From: Trileptium ribeirensis
Lineage: Eukaryota; Nematoda; Enoplea; Enoplida; Thoracostomopsidae
Direction: 5' to 3'
Length of the DNA: 64,000 nucleotides
Assembly: GCA_030248225.1 (NCBI GenBank)
Contig: JASANE010016100.1
Coordinates: 52,458-116,457, forward strand
Shown: positions 1-12,400 of the stretch, one piece after another
How the letters are laid out: every line of letters starts with the position of its first letter
How positions within the stretch are numbered: position 1 is the stretch's first letter
The notes under the pieces: generated by a model
What the model saw: the letters and a program-made list of their open reading frames with translations, nothing else
What the model was told of the DNA's origin: nothing
Databases searched by the model: none
Position numbers and translations under genes: made by a program

Positions 1-19
1 TCGCTTGGGATTTTGATCA

Positions 20-96
20 TTAAACGCGGTTGTTAATGAAGTCAAGCTCAACAGGGTCTTCTTTCCCAGCCGACTTCACGGTGCCCGTTACCACCG
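20..96 (-). CDS. Possible alternative last exon
   Basis: From an AAACCACAG acceptor, 25 codons run to TAA at 20-22, ending KEDPVELDFINNRV. It joins in frame only with the alternative reading of 305-411 (FVNALNPTYKGCLPCSIT...). Both pieces look more like coding than intron sequence, but neither has a motif. It may be an alternative C-terminus, a 3' untranslated part, or chance. Confidence 0.25.
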
Positions 97-330
97 CTGT
101 GGTTTCGCTAGATAGTAGATAGATACAGTAGGAATGTCGTTAATCCATTCATGCGCGTCACTAGTTAGATGACGAGGCATTTGGCAACCTTAAGAGAGTC
201 ATAGTTACAGTCTACAATATTACATTGTTTGTCGCAAACTTAAGTGAAAGAAGTATAAAGGCGGCTCTGTAATGTACAAAGGCAATCCCAGTAAACGTAC
301 ATACCTCCGTTGTTCAAGTGCCATACCGAA

Positions 331-411
331 TCAAACATCTGTTTCTGGGACGTTGTAATAGAACAAGGAAGACAACCTTTGTATGTCGGGTTCAACGCAT
401 TTACAAATATT
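331..411 (-). CDS. RdRP core exon 17, stop codon
   Basis: After the phase-0 donor of core exon 16, the nearest acceptor (TAATGAACAG) opens 26 codons, NICKCVEPDIQRLSSLFYYN then VPETDV and TGA at 331-333. A short tail after LLSFPW...IK is normal for the family. The same DNA is also open in another frame (305-411) and followed by a strong donor, ACGGAG|GTATGT, which would lead to an exon at 20-96. That frame does not match the phase of core exon 16, so I prefer the stop here. Confidence 0.62.
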   Translation of the reverse strand, partial: NICKCVEPDIQRLSSLFYYNVPETDV

Positions 412-3400
412 CTGTTCATTACATAATTTATCGTGCTAAGTGGTCACTATACTCTGTAATATAGTTTTACGTTTTCGTTGAAATATATTTTAACAAAATT
501 TCTTATTCGTATTTTGTTGACACTTAATTGTAAAATTTGACAATAATGTGTCAACGAAATACGAATGAGACATGTTTTGCGTATGGGCGTAACTTTGTTC
601 CTCACCTGCTTTATGTATAGCAAAATTTTCCACGCTATCCAAGGAAAGCTGAGCAGGTTTGGACCGCTCCCATTTCGAACGTCGTCATACGTTACTACAT
701 ACCACGCGGAAGCCTGAAATAGTAAACTATAATTTAGTTAAACTGTACCACGGCAGAGTAGGACAACAACTGACAATAACCGCTCCCATTTCGAACGTCG
801 TCATACGTTACTACATACCACGCAGAAGCCTAAAATAGTAAACTATACTTTAGTTAAACTGTACCACGGCAGAGTAGAACAACTGACAATAACCGCTCCC
901 ATTTCGAACGTCGTCATACGTTACTACATACCACGCAGAAGCCTGAAATAGTAAACTATAATTTAGTTAAACTGTACCACGGCAGAGTAGGACAACTGAC
1001 AATAACCGCTCCCATGTCGAACGTCGTCATACGTTACTACATACCACGCAGAAGCCTGAAATAGTAAACTATAATTTAGTTAAACTGTAACACGGCAGAG
1101 TAGGACAACTGACAATAACCGCTCCCATTTCGAACGTCGTCATACGTTACTACATACCACGCAGAAGCCTGAAATAGTAAACTATAATTTAGTTAAACTG
1201 TAACACGGCAGAGTAGGACAACAACTGACAATAACCGCTCCCATTTCGAACGTCGTCATACGTTACTACATACCACGCAGAAGCCTGAAATAGTAAACTA
1301 TAATTTAGTTAAACTGTAACACGGCAGAGTAGGACAACAACTAACAATACAAACTGCAAAAACAAGCTGTAAGAAAAGTATAACAAAGCAAAGGAAAATA
1401 TTATGCAGCGAGGAAATATATTTTATAATAGTAACTCTATCGAGAATGGAGAGCGTATAGGTACACCTACGCCTTTTTGCGTGAACAACCAATCAGCTCT
1501 GGACTGGCCTATCCACAGTGGGGGACCCCCAGCACTTTCCAAAACCCCCCATGTCCGTCACCCCCACTCGGTTGAAACTCACATGTTCAACTAGATCCTA
1601 AAATTTATATGGCTGAAAATTTATTTTTTTCTTTGCAAATTGTTTTTAAACATTAATTACCATTATTTATAATGCTAAAACATCGTTTTATAATACATTC
1701 ACGGCAGTAAAAATACATGAATATATGGGAATATTGAGTATTTTTAGCAGAATTTATTCATCCCACTACTTTGAAATTTCCTACGAAGATAAACATGGGT
1801 ACCACCCGAAGTCCCCCCAACCAGTTTTCGGAGGGCTGTGGACAGTCTAGCTCGATTGCACACGTCAATATGCTATATCTGAATTTCACACAATACCGCA
1901 CAAGTTACAACAATACTAACACCGGCAATAAGTTTCCCATGCCCGACAACCCCCAAGTGCAAGCTATCAGCCTCAGAGCACGTCATAATAAAATTAAGAA
2001 TTTTGGGTCGAGCAATTATGGGGGCACAATACCCCCGTACCCATGGAACCATGGGTCGCATAGCAATACCAACACCGGCAATTACTGTCCCATGCACAAA
2101 ACACCCAAGTGAAACTTTTCAGCCGCCAGTACGTCAGAACAAATTTTCGAACTTTGGGTCGAGGAACCACGATGGTAACATACGAAAAACAGGGAGTAAC
2201 CGGAATTCCAGCTCCGGCGAAAATGGTGTTGCGGTTGCGGTTCCGGCAAAGGGCAAAAACCATACCGGAACCGGAATTCCGGTTTAAAAAATTTGTAAGA
2301 AATTTTCCACATTTTTGCATCATCTGTGGTCCAAACATGTAATATATACACAATGATCAAATTCCAATACAACCAAGCAAAAGAAAAGATTAACTCAGCA
2401 ATTTACAGTGTGTTACACAGTGTGTAAGTATGACGCATAATTTCAGCAGGAATTTTTATGTTAACCTGCAGGAGTTTGTTAACAAAACAAAGCGAGGTCG
2501 ATGCTTGTAGCAGCCATTTTACACATTCAGATGTCTGCGGGGTATGTTAAATTTAAACCGGTCCAATTCGGTAACAGAGTATGGATGATGTAAAAGTACT
2601 TAGCTGTAAGCTTTGCTAATATAAATTGCGTCAAGCACCAGCCAGTACGCTTGCAAACGTCGTAAATTTAATGCTGCATTGAAGTAAAGTAACGTTATCT
2701 GCAACGCAGCCATAATCTTCATTCTTGGTTCTGTATTCATTGAAACTGTGCGAGCAGTATAACAGTGTTGGTCTCATTTACAGCATTGTGATTATAAAGT
2801 TATCATCATTATCATCCAACTGTTGGACACTTGTTGCCGAACGCTAGCCTAAACAGTGTCTCCGATTAGAAAATATTATAGTATATACCTTCTATTATTT
2901 TATCTTAGAACCATATAAACCAATAATGTCAAGTTTCCTACAGAATAACATGAAACAAACGTATGAGTAGTAAAGGGAGGCGACTGGAAACAGAGCAAAA
3001 AATGTTTCTTCTACAGAGCGAAAGTGTTTATTCTACGCTCCATGCGTTATAAGCACATTCATTTTGACGCAATTTACGCAAAGGTGTGTAGTGGAAGGCA
3101 TTTCTTGGTCCGAGGGTACAAAAATTGACATATTTATCGATAAATAAACATTGTTTAGCTTCATCGGTCTCTTTAAAGTTCCTGAAAGGCAATAATGCCA
3201 TCACAATACATTAAGTTTAATGTATAAGTTAACACATTTTAAATCCAATGTACCTGCATTTCTTCCTTAATCTCTTTTACTATATAGGTTTCGAAGACCA
3301 GGTTCCGGTTCCGGTTTAAATTGACGTTTCCGGTTGCTGGTTCCGGTTATCCCTTGCTCAAAACCCATCACTCCACAACCGGAGTCTTAATTGAAAAACA

Positions 3401-6400
3401 AAAAAGAAGCATCGGCATTTATTTTACTATGAAATAAAACAAACCAGAGAAAAAATTCCAAAGTTAAGATAAAAATAACATTGCTTCAGTGAAGGGTACT
3501 AAAATGGAGTAAAACTTACTATTTTGACCCCGGACCCCGTAACTAGGTAACTAGGCCTCAAATAAAAAATATACACGGTAAATCGACTATACCAGTTCGA
3601 ATAAGCCCAAGATCATGAAAATCGGTTAAGTCGTTCCTCAGTTATGGTTGATCACACATACATACAGAAAGAGATGGAATCTAAAAGTTTTCACCCTCCA
3701 ACACATAATCTCCGCTGCATTACACTACGGTCTGAATAGGTAAAGTTACAAAAATATACTGCCACCACATCAAAATGACTACAACTGACACTCTGAGGGT
3801 CACAGTCACACTTTTGACCGTCTATGATTACTATCTCTATTCCCACCCATAACAATCTTTTTTCAGCTATCTGTATCACTTTAAGTGGCATAGGACTCAA
3901 AAATACAGTGTAACAACACCAAAATGATTTAAACTGACACTTTGAGGTCCTACAATAGCAATTGTGACCAGCTATAATTACTGCCAAAGGTATTTTCCCC
4001 ACCATTTTCCCACTTTACGTGACACAAAGCACTATAATGATTGACAAAAAACTGGAAAATGGCCAAAATCAGTTTGTGTAATCAGATATCCAGCAATATG
4101 CACACACAAAGCCAAAAACGCCACCGATTCAAAAGCTATCTCCCCGAAATTTGACATGTATAGTCAAATGAACAAGGCAAACAAGTATTGATTTAGACTT
4201 GAATTTTATTCTCGGCAAAAAAATATCGACATCAAAAATGAATGTTTTAGTTAAAATTTTGTCCAAAAATTGTTAAAAAAGTTGAAAATGAAAATTTTAA
4301 TAACAATATATCATAATTACAGTCACTGACAAAAATAAGTGCACAAATACGAACGGAACAATGTTCGTTTATAAACGAACCTTACAATGTTAGTTTGTGT
4401 TTACGTTCTTTTATGAACGAACGCAAAACCTTCATTCTAAAGTACGACGAATTTTTTTACGTTCTAACGTTCGTTTGCGTTTCGCGTTCGTTTTTTTGTG
4501 CACTTATTTTTGTCCATGACTGCATATCATCAGGTAAAATAATGGCTTTTTTCATCTGTTTGGACCGTTCTTCGACATGGGATACAAAAATTTCGCCACA
4601 AACCAACAAACTAGTTTCCTAGATGTGCCTTAAAACTGAAAAAAGCCTAAAATGTGGAATTTCCCGAAGGTTGTGGCGCAATGGACAAACAAAAAATTCC
4701 ATCAGTTTGAAAAGCTATCTCCGTGAAACCTGCTCTTTGAAAAACACGGCAAAAAAACGAATGCATCCTGTTAACGAAAAACGTCAAATGAAACGTCAAA
4801 CGGCAAATGAACATCAAAACATAAACCAGACTGTTTTTTCAAATTTTTTATCGATTTATGACAGCTATACGTAAATAACCAATAGAGCTATCAAGATAAA
4901 TTTTTAATATGATCGCCAAACCCTTGCCTACACCATGGAAATCACAGAGTCTCCGAGACCGTTTTAATAAAGCAGTGCAAATCGCAAATAGTTTCTTCCT
5001 AAAAACCGACATTCTGTGATGAGCATAACAAAATGATTATAGAGACAATTTAAAAAAATACAGTCCAACGTTTCATCACATGGCAAAGCCAAATTTTGCG
5101 ATAGGTATTTTCAGTTACAAAAAAAAAACAGTTTTTAAAACCAATGCTGACATCTGTAGGCAGAAATAACCGTCGCATTTCGTGCGAGCGAATGGCTCGC
5201 TCGAGATTTTAAAACTATTTAAATTAATAGTAAATTCTATTTTTAGAACAAATGTATTTCGACAGTCATTTTTGGGGGGTACTGTATCGAGAGTATCGAA
5301 AAAATAAAAAAAACTAATAATCGTATTAACATTGATTATTTGATCAGTAACCGTTACACATCGCGCTGCAAAAAATATGAACGACATTTCGAAATTTCAT
5401 ACGTCTGCTTGCTCTTTTTCGTACAGTGAAATGTGTAACTATTATTGTCTGGGTCAAATAAAACTCGCGTTTGCTATCATGACATAAAGTAGCCGTCAGA
5501 AATAACCGTTGTTCGCTTAATGTTTTCTCGTACTATGTTATAGCATTGCTTGCTCCAAAAGATACGTTCATTAATGGCGCTATTTGTACTAGAGTCACAC
5601 CTGATAATGATTAAAATATGCTCCAAATTTTGTATAGTTAAAGTATGTAAACAACCCAACCATCCTGCCCGATATTCATTAACTAACCTTCTGTTTTACT
5701 TCGTCGTTGTTCAGAAATTCGACTATTTCATCGTCAAAGTGGTCATATCCCGAGGCGTCGTTAACATCGCATGAGGCGTCTGATTCGCTTCGACTCCGCT
5801 GTTTGGGCAAAATTTTGAGTCCAGGAAAATCCTCACAGAATCTCTCTGCGTACTTAAACCAAATGTCACTGAGTCGGGTTTCAACGAGCCTCTCCGTATT
5901 AAAGTAGGAGTAATCTTCCCGGTCATTGTCCGATATACGATTCCGCACGTTGATCATATTTCCTAGGCAAAACGTATATTTTGTTTATCCCAGATACTTA
6001 AAGTTTTATAAAAATAAGAATGTATATATACACATTTATACATATATAATATGTATATATAATGTTTAATAACGATGGTATCACCCAGAAAACTGACTCA
6101 CAAATCTTGTGAAAAAAACGCTAATATAATTACCCTTTTAACAAATTTGTTTCAGGCAAAAAAAACTCAAATTGGATGTAAGAATACATAAGCGGGCAAC
6201 TCCATAGGACTAAAATCATTTTAGCCCGGGGGGGGGGGTGGGTGAGCTTTGAGGTGGTAGCTCCAATCTGTGGGAATCGGAAACACCTAGGGGACTTTGC
6301 TCCCAGGTCAAGCTGAAGCGGGGTCTTGTAATTGCATTTTATCACATTTTTCATGCATTTACACGATACGTATATCTTTGGTTTTGTTGCATAAGTATTA

Positions 6401-9400
6401 TTATGGTATGTATTGTTCTCAAAATGTGTGTTTCTGTTGGCAGCGCTTCATTTCACTCAGGATTTTATAGTCGATATAAACGCAACGTTGAGTTTTGTTG
6501 AAACCATTTTCTGTTGGGACGACAATTATTGATGCTACGTGATACCTGGGGTTCTGCGGAGTTGATTTGGGGCGGTAGCCGAAAATGGCTTAGGGGCATG
6601 GCTGGAGGAACCGCGGAAATACCTGAGAGCTCGAAAACCCTGGGCCGTCCCCCTTTGTGGCGAGAGCGGCATAATAATAAATGGTATGAAGTCAAAGTTG
6701 CATTTGATTGTCCACGAGAAGCGGCGGCATAAAAAAATTCGGCTCAATAACAATACAACACCTAAACCTTTGTCATCTAGAAGCTTTAGGATTTTTGTAA
6801 CACCCTCAACGCCTTATCGGTACATACCTGAAAGCAGCTGAAACTCGTTAGCAATGCCAATGGAGTCCAGCAAATTTTGAATTTCTGAATTATATTCATT
6901 TCGACACTGAACGGCGTCATCGCGGAATACTTCCCATCCGTCAACAATTAAGTCCACATCCACAGCGACGTCTAAACACTGTTGTGGAACTCCGAGCGAC
7001 AGAATGTCATTGAGTTTATCGATTTTTCGATGCAGATCGCCGACTAGTCGCGTACTTCGATAATGCATTGAGTTTAGCGGCGGATTCTTTTGGAGATAAG
7101 TCGGACGAGCACGATTTGCGTCACCTGAAACCGTAGCCTAATTTTAGACCTGCACAGGTTGTCGTGACCGAAAGCGATCACTTAACCCAAAAATGAAGGT
7201 ATCAACGTGTCAACATCTAAATCTTTTTGACAAAAGATAATGCTAAATCGCACACATGCAGAGGTTTTGCGCCTTAGTAAATTTGGAGTCCAAATTTTAA
7301 TTGCTTCCTTGCAATAATTCTGAATATTTAATCACAACCGCGGGACCTCTACTTCCAGAAGGCAGGTAAATACCGAAAAATCTGGAACTTGAGACAAAAT
7401 TTTATGGTGCGCGCGGGGATTTTTTGGAAGGTCATTTCTACACGGTGGCATGAATGTGTTGACTGTGTGCGGTTTTAGCGGCAGGATTTCCTGGGAACAT
7501 TAATTTTACTAAAATCCGTTCCTTATGAATTAGAATTTTTCTTATACCAGGCAAGCATTGAGATTGCCTAGATCATCTAAGACTATTTGTAATAAACACT
7601 ATGCTAATGTATTTCGTCTGTACAAACTGCGTCTAAAAAGCACAGGAAAACTTCGCAATACTGAGCATAATGCGTGAGTCCACTTTAGGTGCGTACACTT
7701 GGATTGTTCTTTTGACAAATCAGTTCAGAATCGTAAACGCAATGAATGTACGCGAACAAATATTTTCCTTAAGTACGCAAACGATGATTTGTGATGTAAC
7801 AACATGTAGTTGCTGACTGCGGCCACATGTTCAATTTAGCATAGCATTTTCTGACCGCATAGACGTGAAAACGCGATTACCAATCGCGTTTTTTGAGTAT
7901 GGTACAATACACACATAGGCCGCGAACATAGCTGTCCGATTCAGCATGTCATTTGGTGAACCAGGACAACCATGCGAAACCAAAAAAATGTGCGCGTACG
8001 CAAACTCCGTTCGTACATCGCAGAGCCCTTGTTCACGTTCACTAAAATGCGAATGCCGATGGTCCAAACGTGAACGATGCAATTCCTGATTTTAACAAAA
8101 CAACAACAACCGTGGTGTAAGTACCTAAAGTGGACTCACGCATGAGTTGATGCAATGTAACTGTACCATTAACGATGAGCTTTAAAGTAGAAATTGTAAT
8201 TTGACTATGTTGGCGCCAAAATTGAGTAATCTTTGACTTGCAGCTCATCTGGGGTAATAACATCCCTAACACAGGTTGAGGTCGACTAAACAAACTGGTT
8301 AGCGAGCTCAGTAACTTTATTAATATCATGCATTTTAAACATTATATATACGCATTATATATACGCACTAGTATATCGCCATACGAGCGTGAACCGCAGA
8401 GACAGTGGTTTCATTTGTAAGTTATCAATTTGAATAATCACTTGCAACAGGCTGTGTTTTATATATGTACTACCCTAGAACCTCTGGAGCCCTGAACTCA
8501 TTGAAAAACCTAAAAGTTAGTCAATCATAAACAGATCAAAAACAGCTGACAACGAACGCATCAAGTATTTGTGCCGGTCTCTAAATAAGCAAATCGCCGT
8601 ATTCAGCCTATCGAAAAGACCTACGACAATTATTCGTAGTGCTCTGCAGACAGTACATCACCAAACTATGGAAGTCATGCTATACTCTGTATATCGGCTT
8701 GATTGATTCTAAACAAACAGAAAACGTCATGAAAGGTATGAATTATACGCGCTGATCTCTAGATAACCAACCCATCGTATTTAGCCTACGGAAAAACCTA
8801 GACAATTTGTGATACCCTGCATGCACTAATACTAGGATAACTATTGCATCTATTATTCTCAACCCAGGTGCCGCACTAATACTAGGATAACTATTGCATC
8901 TATTATTCTCAACCCAGGTTCCGCACTAATGCTAGGATAACTATTGCATCAATTATTCTCAACCCAGGTTCCGCAATAATGCTAGGATAACTATTGCATC
9001 TATTATTCTCAACCCAGGTGCCGCACTAATGCTAGGATAACTATTGCATCTATTATTATCAACCCAGGTTCCGTCGAAAGGCTGTAACTGGCTTCCAGAT
9101 CTGTAGAGGAGATAAATTTCTGCGCTTAAACCAAACTGAGTAAAGAGTTACCTAACGTATGCAGCGGCAACTGATTGGCGGCGGGCGAACGTTCATCTCC
9201 ATCAACTGAATCCAGATCAGGGCACTGTTTAACAATTATGGACGTGTAATCTTCTGTGGAAATTCCCGTTTTCGCAAAGTCAACAGCGATTGATTGGAGA
9301 CGAGCCAACCGCTTCGTTTCAGCAGCGAACAGGCTTGAATGATCCGCGTAGGCCAAATGCGACAGAGAAACCTTGCATACCGTATCGCACTGGATATAGT

Positions 9401-12400
9401 GGCAAAAGAAATTGATCATATCCGATACCTGTTGAATAACAAAATACTTTTATCTTAATAATATATACAGATCATATGCCAAGTTGAAAAAGCATACTCA
9501 ATCATACTTCAGTATTTGTATCTAAACGAAGCCATATGTTTGTGCTACCGTTTGTTTACCATCATCATCAAGGATCTGGCTAGTCGAACGTGGGGGTGGC
9601 GGGCGGGGCCTCCGGTATTTTCGGCCTCCCCTGCAAAAATGCTGATAACCTCCGGCTCAAAGCCCCCTGCTGAGAAAAATAAACGTCTGAACGCGACAAA
9701 ATCCGGCAAAAAATTGCCCCCGGCAGGTGAGCCGGGGAACCCCGGCTATAATGTCTGAGGATTGGACTACCCAGAGAGGATGGACATGTAAACTTGATAA
9801 TTTAGCTGTTGATACGTTGTATTAATTCTTAATTAGTGATGGCCGCGTATCGGAGCTAAAACTAGAGGAAAAAGCACAATTTTAGCAAACATAATATGAT
9901 CATCCGAGAATCTGGATGGGTGGCCAGGAATCGTGCAGTATAATGAAGAACAACCTTGAGCTTTGGATTACGTGGCGCTACATAATAAACTACTCCCTAA
10001 ATAATTCGAAGCTAAAATGACCATTAATGTCAAAAACAATGACATCAAATGTTTCCAATAATACGTTCAACCACCAATAATACTGTTGATAATCCTAATT
10101 CTCAAACAAAGTATGAACAATACGTAAATAAATTCTATTTAAATGTATTATAATTTCCCGTAAGAGTACTAGGTATAGATCAGCTAGATAAAAAATCAAA
10201 AATGTGTTTTTTACATACATTAACATAATGTGAGGCAAAGAAACGCCAGTGACAGGTTATTAGTCTCATGTATTTGAACAATATTATTGTTGGATTAAAG
10301 ACCTTGATCGACTGCTACCTAACCAGCGCAATAAAAAGGTTAAGAAGTACATTTGTCAATGACGCCTCCTTCATAAATACTCTCTCGAATAAAGTTAGAC
10401 CGCCAATCTTAAATTTCTATTTCCTAGAACATCAGAGTATCACAATGGAATAGGAAGCACCTGCTATATACCCAAAATAGTTCAAAGAGCTTACGGTAAT
10501 TGCCGAGGTGTCTTTGGCTTTAAGTTTTATAAACGTTTCCGGTTCCTCGTTATGATCAAACAACAAAGAATGCTCCGAATCTTCACAATCACTATTTGCC
10601 GCATTGTTACCACCGATAAGAAAAACGGAATACTCGTCACCATCGAGATCAGAGCCTAAATATATTTCTACTCCTGCCAGGAATATCTATACAGTCATTA
10701 CTATCCTTGACTAGCTACTTGGATTATTTAACTAATTATCGTTATGCTAATACTATTTACAATACGAAGTAGATATGACCGTCGCATTTTGACTGACTCG
10801 AAACTACGAGTGACCCACTCGTAATTTCGAAACTATTTAAATTACTAATATATATATTCTATTTTTAGAACAAATTTATTTCCTGCGAGTCTCGAGCGAG
10901 CGACAGTCATTTTTGGCAGGTGTGTTACGAATTTATTGAAGTTCTTTTTAGCTAAATCATTCATGTTCATTTTGACTAAGCAAAATAATAGTAATAATTA
11001 CAAAGTATCAAAAGGAACGACTGTCAAACAATCTGCCAACGCCTTACCATTGTGACGTGTTTTGGTAAGCAACTAATAATACAACTAATATATCCTAGCC
11101 CACACACATAGGCAACAGCCCACAGCAACCGCTCCCATTCAGGTTCCCATTTTGGTCCTCTCAAGTTTATAAAATTCTAGGAGTTAATCTGTTACTGATT
11201 TACCACTATTGCACCATGTAGGTATGTAGTATTTTAATATTTATTATATTTATTGTTAAAAAGGGCTAAAATACTTGATACAATTTAAGAGGCGAAACCC
11301 AGATACAAAGTTCTTGTGACACGGTGCTGGCCGACCTTAGTTAGACAGTTAAGAGGCGAAACCCAGAGTGATAGAAAGTTCTTGTGACACGATGCTGGCC
11401 GACCTTAGTTAGACAGTTAGGGCTAGGTAACCTTTAGTAAAGTGAAACCCAGCGTCTTTTTATGCACGCAACGGCGAATAGAAATTTTAATTAAACACTG
11501 AATGGCAGTTATGGACAGAATTAATAGAAAATCATTCGCAAAAAAATCCACGAGTAGGTATTGGATGCTGCAAATATTTGGTGAACCATTCACGAACATT
11601 TTCCTTTATGCACGTAACTGTAGTATGTCAAAGAAACTTCATCTAATATTTGAGAAATTAATTCTCATCAGTAACTTGTATAATAATAATCAAGAGCTGT
11701 GGGAAGCAAGGGTGATATACTCCACAGCCCCATAACATTAACTTTACTGATCTGGAAACCGTAAAAGTCTCGTATGCATAACTCCTACAGCAATATGCTG
11801 CGAAAATTGAAAAATATTCACCTATTCACTAATAAAATTACCACTAAATGCATTAACCAATTCAAAGTTATTTATAAGCCATAAATCAGGGTTCCCGCGG
11901 AATTCCGGATACCATTTTTCCTGCCTTCAGGGCCCAAAATCCCTGTTTCAAGCTGGCATTAAATCGGGATTTGCGACTATGAGGAGCCACTATAGAAGCA
12001 CTCAGTACGCCAGAGGTGCTGAATTCTTGAGCATTATGTAATAAGTCCCAATTTAAGCCGAATTTAATGTTAAATAATAATTAATAATGTTAAAGTTATT
12101 TAATTAATATCAACATTTTGCTGTTTGTTGATGCTAGAACTGAAGTGATAAAACCGGTTCAAGAAATAAATGGAACCTAAAACAAAAAAATGAAGCCGAG
12201 TTAGACCGTTAAATTCTCACAAAAAAGGCTAGTTAAATTTAATTTTAGAATTCCCAACTTTTCACTGTTTCAAAATGATAAAATTCCCTGTTTTCCCTGT
12301 AAAAATAACAGTTTTCACTGTTTCCCCTGTTGCACGGGAACCCTGAGACCAAACCAAAATACAATAGCTCATAACATAAAAACGTAGCATTACCTGCAAT

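Larger units (their letters stand above)
3746..5687. other. Intron remainder before core exon 15's donor
   Basis: AT-rich sequence with no supported gene. It holds a Tc1-like MITE (4320-4522) and a short CGAGCGA-rich MITE (5165-5286); elsewhere I see nothing but short unrelated ORFs. Confidence 0.5.

Noticed and set aside
1771..2372. Cluster of overlapping ORFs of 74-119 codons on both strands
   Set aside because: All lie in the family A/B repeats; the same stretches at 33 kb are broken differently.
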